Source: Devosia sp. (GTDB taxonomy: Bacteria; Pseudomonadota; Alphaproteobacteria; Rhizobiales; Devosiaceae). From it: a DNA stretch of 18,929 nt. Both the position numbers and the translations under genes were made by a program. Position 1 is the first letter of the stretch. Each line of letters begins with the position of its first letter. This document shows, piece by piece, positions 6,685-12,923 of the stretch. Location of the stretch: contig JAEUMC010000592.1 in NCBI GenBank assembly GCA_016793415.1, positions 1 through 18,929 on the forward strand. Direction: 5' to 3'. Under the pieces are notes generated by a model that was given only the letters and a program-made list of their open reading frames with translations, did not search any database and was not told the origin of the DNA.

Positions 6685-6696
6685 CTAACATGTTAG
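6685..6696. promoter_or_regulatory. Perfect 12-bp palindrome CTAACATGTTAG
   Basis: CTAACATGTTAG is perfectly symmetric. It lies 47 bases upstream of the SDR gene and about 147 bases upstream of the divergent AtzG-like gene, in the most AT-rich patch of the gap. Its place near the expected -10/-35 of the minus-strand operon suggests a repressor operator. Symmetric sites of this length are typical of GntR-family regulators, but no such gene lies in the window. Confidence 0.5.
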
Positions 6697-6842
6697 TTCG
6701 GCGACGACCAGTCACTCGGAATTCAGACCGGCGACGATCAAGGTGATTGCCCGGCAAGCCGTTGCCGTGTGAGGGTATTCTTGGCTGGTAGCACGAGAGC
6801 AGGGGGCTGCACTCGGCCGGCCGACGCGAGGCATGACGCGCC

Positions 6843-7031
6843 ATGGCCTACAAACCGTTCGACGCCGATGCACTGATCGATGCGGCGGCGCCGCTGCTGC
6901 AGCTGCGCATCGCCCCTGAACACCGGGCCGGCATCAAGCTCAACCTGAAAACCGCCTCCAAGATGGCGGCGCTGGTAGAGCAGGTGAAACTCGACGATGA
7001 CGCCGAACCGGCGCCGGTCTATCGCACATGA
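6843..7031 (+). CDS. AtzG-like small subunit (DUF4089)
   Basis: This 62-residue protein beginning MAYKPFDADALIDAAAPLL matches the layout of AtzG/DUF4089 proteins, small GatC-like partners that wrap around and stabilise AtzE amidohydrolase. Typical features are the N-terminal helix, then LRIAPEHRAGIKLNLKTASK and the final LVEQVKLDDDAEPAPVYRT tail. It overlaps the amidase gene by four bases (ATGA), consistent with 1:1 subunit production through translational coupling. The ribosome site is a modest GAGG 11 bases upstream of ATG 6843. In the cyanuric acid pathway AtzG-AtzE deaminates 1-carboxybiuret. Homologues occur in many bacteria without that pathway, where the role is open. Assignment is from sequence pattern plus position. 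Confidence 0.8.
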   Translation: MAYKPFDADALIDAAAPLLQLRIAPEHRAGIKLNLKTASKMAALVEQVKLDDDAEPAPVYRT

Positions 7032-8422
7032 AGGCCACCGCCGATGCCGTCGAGATTGCCGAGGCCGTCAAGTCCGGCCAGGTGACGGCGCGCATCGTCA
7101 CCGAGGCGGCGCTCGATCGGATCGAACGGCACAACCCGATGCTGGGCGCCTTCACCGACGTGACGGTGGAGCGGGCGCTGGAGCAGGCCGAACTGATCGA
7201 CAGCAAGATCCGCAACGCCATGGACCCTGGGCCGCTCGCCGGTGTGCCCTTCGCGGTCAAGAACCTCTACGACATCAAGGGCATCCCGACGCGAGCCGGC
7301 TCGAAGATCAACCGCGACAACCCGCCGGCGGCGCGTGACGCGACGCTGGTGACGCGCCTCGAGGCGGCCGGCGCCGTGCTGCTCGGCGCGCTCAACATGG
7401 ACGAATACGCCTACGGCTTCACCGGCGAGAACGCCCATGATGGCCCCTCGCGCAATCCGCACGGGCTCGATCACATGACCGGCGGCTCGTCGGCCGGGCC
7501 GGCTGCGGCGGTGGCCGGCGGACTGGTGCCGCTGAGCCTCGGCTCCGACACCAATGGCTCGATCCGCGTGCCGGCCTCGTTCTGCGGGCTGTTCGGGTTG
7601 AAGCCGACCTATGGCCGGCTGAGCCGGGCGCATAGTTTCCCCTTCGTTTCGAGCCTCGATCATCTCGGCCCCTTCGCCCGTTCGACCCGCGACCTGGCCT
7701 TGGCCTATGACGTGCTGCAGGGGTTCGATGAGGCCGACCCGGCCCAGACCAAGCGGGTGAACGAGCCGACTTCGGCGCGGCTGAAACACCCGATCCCCGG
7801 GCTGCGCATTGCCGTCGCCGGTGACTATTTCCAGGGCACGCCCGAAGTGCAGGCCGTGGTGCAGAAGGTGGCCAAGGCACTCGATGTCACCAAGAGCGTG
7901 ACGTTACCCGATGCGCAGGCGGCTCGTGCCGCCGCTTTTCTCATCACCATGGCCGAGGGCGCCACGCTGCATCTCGAGCGGCTCAGGGAGCGGCCAGAGG
8001 ATTTCGACCCCGAAGTCCGCGATCGGCTGCTGGCCGGTACCATGCTGCCCGTGGTGTGGGTCGAGCGGGCGCAGAAGCTGCGCCGGGTGTTCCGCGAGCG
8101 GGTGCTGAAACTGTTCGATGGCGTCGATGCCATCCTCGCGCCGGCGACGCCGATGAAGGCGCCGCTGCTGGGGCAGAAGACCGCGATGTTCGGTGGCGTC
8201 GAGCTGCCGGTCCGGCCGAACCTGGGCATCTTCACCCAGCCGATCTCGTTCATCGGCCTGCCGGCGGTGACGGTGCCGGTGTGGCAATATGGCGAGGACC
8301 TGCCGCTCGGCGTGCAGGTGATCGCCGCGCCCTGGCGCGAGGACGTGTGTTTGCGGATCGCGCACCAGCTGGAAACGGCCGGAGTGTGCAAGGCGCCGGT
8401 GGCGCAGGGGTTTGCGGACTGA
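7028..8422 (+). CDS. AtzE-family amidohydrolase (amidase signature)
   Basis: This 464-residue amidase-signature enzyme has the Ser-cisSer-Lys triad intact: Lys78 in GVPFAVKNL, Ser154 in TGGSSAGPAA and nucleophile Ser178 in GSDTNGSIRVPAS. The 'TNGS' form, with Asn in place of the usual Gly, and a GatC-like partner gene overlapping its start point to the AtzE group (1-carboxybiuret deaminase and relatives) rather than GatA. It should hydrolyse an amide and release ammonia in the cytoplasm. No atzD, atzF/allophanate hydrolase or urea-carboxylase genes are visible, so the substrate is unlikely to be assignable as carboxybiuret from context. It is followed by a palindromic element that separates it from the convergent SDR gene. 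Confidence 0.88.
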   Translation: MKATADAVEIAEAVKSGQVTARIVTEAALDRIERHNPMLGAFTDVTVERALEQAELIDSKIRNAMDPGPLAGVPFAVKNLYDIKGIPTRAGSKINRDNPPAARDATLVTRLEAAGAVLLGALNMDEYAYGFTGENAHDGPSRNPHGLDHMTGGSSAGPAAAVAGGLVPLSLGSDTNGSIRVPASFCGLFGLKPTYGRLSRAHSFPFVSSLDHLGPFARSTRDLALAYDVLQGFDEADPAQTKRVNEPTSARLKHPIPGLRIAVAGDYFQGTPEVQAVVQKVAKALDVTKSVTLPDAQAARAAAFLITMAEGATLHLERLRERPEDFDPEVRDRLLAGTMLPVVWVERAQKLRRVFRERVLKLFDGVDAILAPATPMKAPLLGQKTAMFGGVELPVRPNLGIFTQPISFIGLPAVTVPVWQYGEDLPLGVQVIAAPWREDVCLRIAHQLETAGVCKAPVAQGFAD

Positions 8423-8453
8423 GGCGAGGGGTCATTCGAACCGACTCGCGCCG

Positions 8454-8580
8454 GGTGCGGGCTGACCCCCACCCCTGTCCCCTCCCGCAAGGGGGAGGGA
8501 GACCAAAACACTGACATCTCGGTTCTATCGTCTCCCTCCCCCTTGCGGGGAGGGATTAAGGGTGGGGGTCAGCCCGCACC
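8454..8580. repeat. 127-bp nested palindromic element, copy 1
   Basis: The outer 21 bases at each end (8454-8474 and 8560-8580) are perfect reverse complements, starting GGTGCGGGCTGACCCCCACC. Inside, CTCCC-GCAAG-GGGGAG and CTCCCCC-TTGC-GGGGAG form two hairpins that can also pair with each other. A second copy lies at 15637-15769. There is no ORF, and no target-site duplication is obvious. It fills the gap between two convergent genes, so it may also serve as a bidirectional terminator. Confidence 0.85.
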
Positions 8581-8603
8581 AGCCCCGCGGATACGACCCC
8601 GCC

Positions 8604-9335
8604 TTATGCCGTCCAGCCGCCGTCGATGATCTGCACCTGGCCGGTGGTGTAGGTGGCGCCGGCGAGATAGACGGCGAGGTCGGCGACCTCTTCCGGCTGG
8701 CCGATGCGGCCGATCGGCTGGCGGGCGATGAAGGCTTTCTTGGCCGCTTCGAAATCGCCGGTGGCGTGCCAGCGTTCGTGCAGCGACGGCGATTCCACCG
8801 TGCCCGGGCAGATGGCATTCACCCGGATGCCCTTATCGGTATAGTCGGCGGCCATCGACTTGGTGAGCCCGACCACCGCGGCCTTCGAGATGGTGTAGGC
8901 GGCGCGGTTCGGCACCGCGGTGACCGACGAGGCGACGGTCGCCATGTTGATGATGCAGCCGTCCTTGCGTTCCAGCATCTGCGGCAGCACCGCCTTGATG
9001 GCGCGGATCTGGGCCCAGACATTGAGATCGAAGGCGAACTCCAGGTCTTTGTCGGGCATGTCCATGATGGTGCCCGACTGCACCACGCCGGCGCAGTTGA
9101 ACAGGATGTCGATGCGGCCGATCTCGGCCACCGCCTTGTTCACTTCCTCGGTGCTCAGCACGTTGAGCACCCGGGTGGTGACGCCGGGGGTGCCGTCGAG
9201 CTCCTTGAGCTTGGCCGCATTGATATCGGTGGCGATCACCTTGGCGCCGGCCTTGACGAAGGCATGCACCGAGGCGAGGCCGATGCCCTGTGCCGCGGCG
9301 GTAATGAGAACGATCTTGCCGCTGATATCGGCCAT
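8604..9335 (-). CDS. SDR resembling BDH2 / 2-keto-3-deoxy-L-fuconate dehydrogenase
   Basis: This 243-residue SDR has the unusual TAAAQGIG cofactor loop (12-19) followed by VIATDIN, where the Asp favours NAD. It also has NCAG, VASSVTAVPNRAAYTISKAAV containing the catalytic Ser/Tyr/Lys, and an end reading IDGGW. These features closely match my memory of human BDH2/DHRS6 and its bacterial relatives that oxidise 2-keto-3-deoxy-L-fuconate. It follows the mandelate-racemase-family gene by 9 bases, and its AGGAGA ribosome site overlaps that gene's stop codon, so the two form an operon. A dehydratase followed by a 2-keto-3-deoxy-acid dehydrogenase is the order expected in non-phosphorylative 6-deoxy-sugar catabolism. 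The substrate is an inference from family and neighbours. Confidence 0.87.
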   Translation of the reverse strand: MADISGKIVLITAAAQGIGLASVHAFVKAGAKVIATDINAAKLKELDGTPGVTTRVLNVLSTEEVNKAVAEIGRIDILFNCAGVVQSGTIMDMPDKDLEFAFDLNVWAQIRAIKAVLPQMLERKDGCIINMATVASSVTAVPNRAAYTISKAAVVGLTKSMAADYTDKGIRVNAICPGTVESPSLHERWHATGDFEAAKKAFIARQPIGRIGQPEEVADLAVYLAGATYTTGQVQIIDGGWTA

Positions 9336-9344
9336 GGAAATCTC

Positions 9345-10451
9345 CTAGAGATGGATCGAGTGCGAGCCTTCGACGGTCATCCGCTCGATGGCGTCGAAAT
9401 CCCAGGCGATGCCCAGGCCCGGTTTGGAAGACGGGATGGCCTTACCATCCCGGATAGTCATCCGTTCAGTCGTCAATTGGTCTAGCTGCGGGATGTATTC
9501 GACCCAGCGGCCATTGGGGATGGCGGCGCAGAGCCCGACATGCAGTTCCATCAGGAAATGCGGGCAGACCGCGATGTTGAAGGCCTCCGCCATATGAGCG
9601 ACCTTGAGCCACGGCGTGATGCCGCCGACGCGGCCGACATCCACCTGAATGATCGAGCAGGCATGCCGCTCGAGAAATTCGCGGAAATGCATCGCCGAAT
9701 AGAGGCTTTCGCCGATGGCGATCGGGATCGAGGTGTGCTCGCAAAGCCGGGTGTGGCCGGAGATGTCCTCGGCGGTCAACGGCTCCTCGAACCAGCCGAT
9801 ATCGAGCGGCTCATAGGCCCGGGCCCGGCGGATCGCCTCGTCGACATTGAAGCGCTGGTTGGCGTCGGTGAAGATCTCGAAGCCGGGGCCCACCGCCTCG
9901 CGCACCGCCGAGATGCGGCGCACGTCCTCGTGGATCGGCCGGCCGACCTTCAGCTTGCAGCCGCCGAACCCGTCGTCTCTGGCGCGCAGCGCATCCTCGA
10001 TCAGCGCCGCCTCGTCGAGATGCAGCCAGCCGCCCTCGGTGGTGTAGAGCGGGATCGCGTCCTGCGCCCCGCCGGCGAGGAGATGCAGCGGCAGCCCGAG
10101 CTTTCGCGCCTGGAGGTCCCACAAAGCCGTATCGATGGCGGCAAGCGCGATCGAGGTGATGGCGCCGGTGGTGGTGGCGTGGGTGAGAAATAGCAGGTCG
10201 CGCCAGATCTTCTCGATCTCGTTGGCCTCGCGGCCGACAATGGCCGGGACCAGCGTGCGCTTTAAGAGCTCGATCACCGAATGGCCGCCGGTGCCGATGG
10301 TGTAGCTGTAGCCGGTGCCGGTCACCCCGTCCGCGTCGGTGATGCGAACGATCGGGGTTTCCTGCGACACGAAGGACTGGATGGCGTCGACCCGCTTCAC
10401 CTTGGGGACGAGGTCGACCATCAGCACTTCGACCCGCGCGATCCGCGCCAT
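9345..10451 (-). CDS. Mandelate racemase-family enolase-superfamily enzyme (sugar-acid dehydratase or racemase)
   Basis: This 368-residue protein has the mandelate-racemase subgroup active site complete. Lys166 and Lys168 form the KxK motif (CKLKVG). Metal ligands are Asp196 (FTDANQ), Glu222 (WFEEP) and Glu248 (IGES). Asp271 (VDVGRVGG) and His298 (CPHFLME) form the His-Asp dyad, and Glu318 (RWVEY) also fits. These fall within one or two positions of the mandelate racemase residues. Such enzymes abstract the alpha proton of a carboxylate and then racemise or dehydrate. Given the adjacent SDR, mutarotase and IclR gene, dehydration of a sugar acid is the better guess; true mandelate racemase is unlikely. 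ATG 10451 is supported by GGAGGAA upstream, and the longer frame does not resemble the family. First gene of an operon with the SDR; transcribed divergently from the IclR gene. Confidence 0.9.
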   Translation of the reverse strand: MARIARVEVLMVDLVPKVKRVDAIQSFVSQETPIVRITDADGVTGTGYSYTIGTGGHSVIELLKRTLVPAIVGREANEIEKIWRDLLFLTHATTTGAITSIALAAIDTALWDLQARKLGLPLHLLAGGAQDAIPLYTTEGGWLHLDEAALIEDALRARDDGFGGCKLKVGRPIHEDVRRISAVREAVGPGFEIFTDANQRFNVDEAIRRARAYEPLDIGWFEEPLTAEDISGHTRLCEHTSIPIAIGESLYSAMHFREFLERHACSIIQVDVGRVGGITPWLKVAHMAEAFNIAVCPHFLMELHVGLCAAIPNGRWVEYIPQLDQLTTERMTIRDGKAIPSSKPGLGIAWDFDAIERMTVEGSHSIHL

Positions 10452-10490
10452 GACTTCCTCCGAGGCATGCGCACACCGGCTGAATCCGGC

Positions 10491-10519
10491 TTGTTGTGCA
10501 TATGTGAAAAGACTATTCG
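10491..10519 (+). promoter_or_regulatory. Promoter of the IclR gene with overlapping operator
   Basis: TTGTTG (10491-10496), a 17-bp spacer and TATTCG (10514-10519) form a plausible sigma-70 promoter for the IclR gene, whose GTG is 54 bases further on. The inverted repeat GAAAAGACTATTC (10506-10518) is symmetric except for one pair and overlaps the spacer and -10. Its place in a divergent gap suggests control of both iclR and the minus-strand catabolic operon. Confidence 0.55.
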
Positions 10520-10572
10520 TGAGTAAGCACGTGAGGTTTGCGGCGTCAATTGCGCCGAGGGGAGGACGGTGC

Positions 10573-11331
10573 GTGGTTCCGCTCGAGGATCTTGAGAAGT
10601 ACCGCGCCCCGGCCCTCGACAAGGGGCTGGATATCCTCGAACTCCTGGCGGCAACGGAGGAGAGCCTCAGCCAGGCCGAGATCGCCAAGGCGCTCGACCG
10701 CTCGCCCAACGAGATCTACCGCATGCTGGACCGGCTGGTGCGCCGCGGCTTCGTGCGCCGCACCCTCGCCGACCGCTACGAGGTGACGCTGAAGCTGTTC
10801 GAGCTGGCGCATGCCCGCCCGCCGTTGCAGCGGCTGCTGAGCCAGGCCATGCCGGTGATGCGACGCTTCGCCCGCGACGCCCAGCAGGCCTGCCATCTCG
10901 CCATCTATGATCGCGGCAACCTGGTGGTGGCGGCGCAGGTCGATGGGCCCGGCTACTGGAACGTCTCGGTGCGGGTTGGCTCCCGCATCAGCCTGATCAA
11001 TACCGGCTCCGGCCACGTGCTGCTTGCCTTTGCCGCCGCGGACGAGCGACGGCTGATGCTGGAGGAGCAGGATCAGCCCGAGCAATTGACCCCGGCGCTG
11101 GAGGAGCGGCTGACCCGGGTGCGCCAGCAGGGTTTTGAGAACATGCAGAGCCTGCAGATCGCCGGGGTGAACAACCTCTCGGTGCCGATCCTGGGGCCGA
11201 TGGGCCGGGTGCTGGCGGTGTTCACCTGCCCCTATTCGGAGCGGCTCGACGTCAAGACGGCCCCGGGCTGCGATGCGGCCCTGCAACTGCTGATTGCCTG
11301 CGGCCAGGAGATTTCACAGCGGCGGGGATGA
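10573..11331 (+). CDS. IclR-family transcriptional regulator
   Basis: This 252-residue one-component regulator has an N-terminal winged helix-turn-helix (about residues 10-75; ALDKGLDILELLAATEE, LSQAEIAKALDRSPNEIYRMLDRL). A C-terminal IclR effector-binding domain follows (about 80-245; CHLAIYDRGNLVVAAQ, VSVRVGSRISLINTGSGHVLLAF, NNLSVPILGPMGRVLAVFTCPY). The domain usually binds a small carboxylate or sugar acid. I chose GTG 10573 because GGGGAGG lies 7 bases upstream and the family N-terminus fits; an in-frame GTG at 10531 is possible but lacks such a site. It is divergent from the dehydratase/SDR operon and upstream of the mutarotase and dehydrogenase genes, so it probably regulates the whole module, with the pathway acid as ligand. 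A REP-like palindrome follows it. Confidence 0.9.
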   Translation: MVPLEDLEKYRAPALDKGLDILELLAATEESLSQAEIAKALDRSPNEIYRMLDRLVRRGFVRRTLADRYEVTLKLFELAHARPPLQRLLSQAMPVMRRFARDAQQACHLAIYDRGNLVVAAQVDGPGYWNVSVRVGSRISLINTGSGHVLLAFAAADERRLMLEEQDQPEQLTPALEERLTRVRQQGFENMQSLQIAGVNNLSVPILGPMGRVLAVFTCPYSERLDVKTAPGCDAALQLLIACGQEISQRRG

Positions 11332-11373
11332 GCGTCTGTCACGAGTTGGCCGAGAAATCTCGTCCACACTCGA

Positions 11374-11453
11374 TGTCATCCCTGCGCAAGCAGGGACCCA
11401 ACTCGCAGCCCGCGACAGCGGAGGAATGGGTCCCGGCTTTCGCCGGGATGACA
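11374..11453. repeat. REP-like paired palindrome
   Basis: The 27-base ends (11374-11400 and 11427-11453) are inverted copies that start TGTCATCCC and end GGGATGACA. Each arm is itself a hairpin: CCCTGCGCAAGCAGGG in the left arm and CCCGGCTTTCGCCGGG in the right. The central 26 bases are not repeated. This GTCATCCC...GGGACCCA type is a familiar dispersed intergenic repeat in GC-rich proteobacteria. It lies 43 bases after the IclR stop and ahead of the mutarotase gene, so it may separate their transcripts. Confidence 0.75.
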
Positions 11454-11511
11454 CCGGTGGATGGTAGAGGCCGCCTGCCTGACCAATGAGTTGAAAGGGA
11501 GAAACGAGACA

Positions 11512-11841
11512 ATGAAGCGTTATGGGGCAGTGCTGGGGCTGAAGCCCGAGGCGGTGGCGGATTACGTGCGGGTGCACGCCGCGGTGTGGCCGGATGTGCT
11601 GAAGCAGATCAAAAATTCCAACATCCGCAACTACTCGATCTTCCTGAAGCAGCCGGAGAACCTGCTGTTCTCGTATTTCGAGTATGTCGGCACCGACTAT
11701 GCTGCCGACATGGCCGCGATGGCCGCCGATCCGGTGACGCAGGAATGGTGGTCGGTCTGCATGCCGATGCAGTCGCCGCTCGAGACCCGCAAGGACGGCG
11801 AGTGGTGGGCCTCGATCGACGAGGTGTTCCACACCGATTGA
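11512..11841 (+). CDS. L-rhamnose/L-fucose-type mutarotase (RhaM/DUF718 family)
   Basis: This 109-residue protein matches the RhaM family, small dimeric alpha/beta barrels that interconvert alpha and beta anomers of 6-deoxy sugars. Aligned by eye with E. coli RhaM, the key residues Tyr18, His22 and Tyr41 keep the same positions, and the tryptophan pair in TQEWW (79-80) is kept. Members starting MKRYGAVLGLKPE are often labelled type-2 L-fucose mutarotase, so the sugar could be L-fucose, L-rhamnose or another. I chose ATG 11512 because AAGGGAG lies upstream and the family begins here; an in-frame ATG at 11461 adds 17 unrelated residues. The next gene starts 11 bases after its stop, so the two are co-transcribed. 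Confidence 0.88.
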   Translation: MKRYGAVLGLKPEAVADYVRVHAAVWPDVLKQIKNSNIRNYSIFLKQPENLLFSYFEYVGTDYAADMAAMAADPVTQEWWSVCMPMQSPLETRKDGEWWASIDEVFHTD

Positions 11842-11852
11842 GGCGCGCCCCG

Positions 11853-12857
11853 ATGCAGCCCAGGCTGGCTTTCGCCTACGATCCGCAGTTCACCGAGCAT
11901 GTCTTCGCCGCCGAGCAATTGCAGCGGCTGGCTGGCCTTTGCCAGATCCTGCGGCACGAGCCATTGCTCGAACTGAACTCACCCGAGGCGCGGGCAGTGC
12001 TGGCGGAGACCGAGATCCTCGTCACCGGCTGGGGCCCGCCGCAGCTCGATGCAACGACGCTTCAAGTGGCGCCTCGGCTCCGGCTGATTGCCCACTCGGC
12101 CGGCTCGATCAAGTACTTCATCGCGCCCGAAGTGGTGGAGCGTGTCGCCGTGACCTCGGCGGTGGTGGCCAATGCCGTGCCGGTGGCTGAGTTCACCGTC
12201 GCGGCAATCCTGTTTGCCAACAAGGGCGTGCTGGCCTTCCGCGATATCTATCGGCGCGAGCGCCGGCACCTGCGCTCCTACCCGCTGATGGCGTCGCAAC
12301 TGGGGAACTATAACAAGACCGTCGGCATCATCGGCGCCTCGCGCATCGGGCTCAAAACCATCGAACTGCTGGCGCCCTACGACTTCGAGTTGCTGCTCAC
12401 TTCCGCCAGTACCACGCCGGAGCAGGCGGCGGCGCTGGGGGTGGAACTGGTCGAACTCGACGAACTGCTGGCTCGATCCGACGTCGCGTCGCTGCACGCC
12501 CCGGCGCTGCCTTCGACCCGGCACATGATCGATGCGCGCCGCTTGGCGCTGCTGCGCGATGGAGCGACGTTCATCAATACGGCGCGCGGCAGCATCGTCG
12601 ATCAGGATGCACTGCTGCGGGAACTGGTGACCGGGCGGCTCAATGCGGTGATCGACGTCACCGAGCCGGAGGTGCTGCCGGCGGACTCGCCGCTCTACGA
12701 TCTGCCCAACGTGCTGCTGACCCCGCATATTGCCGGCGCCATCGGCACCGAGCGCGAACGGCTCGGCAGGCTGGTGGTCGACGAGATCGAGCGCTTCGTC
12801 CGCGGCGAGCCGCTGCTCCACCGCGTACCGCACGAACTGCTCGGACAACTGGCCTGA
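11853..12857 (+). CDS. D-isomer-specific 2-hydroxyacid dehydrogenase
   Basis: This 334-residue NAD(P)-dependent dehydrogenase has the expected split catalytic domain and inserted Rossmann domain. The nucleotide motif is GIIGASRIG (158-166), a variant of GxGxxG common in one branch of this family. The catalytic triad is Arg245 (NTARGSIVD), Glu271 (DVTEPEV) and His292 (TPHIAG). Family substrates include phosphoglycerate, glyoxylate/hydroxypyruvate and sugar-derived hydroxyacids; this branch is often only named 'hydroxyacid dehydrogenase'. ATG 11853 follows the mutarotase stop by 11 bases, with GAGG near the stop. The tight spacing and the nearby IclR gene suggest it acts in the same sugar-acid route. 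The exact reaction is not known. Confidence 0.87.
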   Translation: MQPRLAFAYDPQFTEHVFAAEQLQRLAGLCQILRHEPLLELNSPEARAVLAETEILVTGWGPPQLDATTLQVAPRLRLIAHSAGSIKYFIAPEVVERVAVTSAVVANAVPVAEFTVAAILFANKGVLAFRDIYRRERRHLRSYPLMASQLGNYNKTVGIIGASRIGLKTIELLAPYDFELLLTSASTTPEQAAALGVELVELDELLARSDVASLHAPALPSTRHMIDARRLALLRDGATFINTARGSIVDQDALLRELVTGRLNAVIDVTEPEVLPADSPLYDLPNVLLTPHIAGAIGTERERLGRLVVDEIERFVRGEPLLHRVPHELLGQLA

Positions 12858-12864
12858 GCCTCGT

Positions 12865-12892
12865 TTGACTGTACCGAACTTCCTGATACAAA
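12865..12892 (+). promoter_or_regulatory. Probable sigma-70 promoter of the ArsR-type regulator gene
   Basis: TTGACT (12865-12870), a 16-bp spacer and TACAAA (12887-12892) lie 32 bases before the ATG at 12924. Both hexamers are near consensus and the area is AT-rich for this genome. Confidence 0.6.
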
Positions 12893-12923
12893 CGCCGGTC
12901 AGCGTTTGGGAGCGTCACGATTC

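Noticed and set aside
6699..6740. Direct repeat CGGCGACGAYCA with a 30-base period
   Set aside because: Two 12-base copies (6699-6710 and 6729-6740) could be regulator half-sites, but in GC-rich DNA such a near repeat is easily due to chance and it is not symmetric.
10315..10572. N-terminal extension of the IclR protein
   Set aside because: The frame is open far upstream, but it crosses the divergent promoter and the start of the opposite gene, and the added residues are unlike any IclR protein. GTG 10573 has a strong ribosome site.
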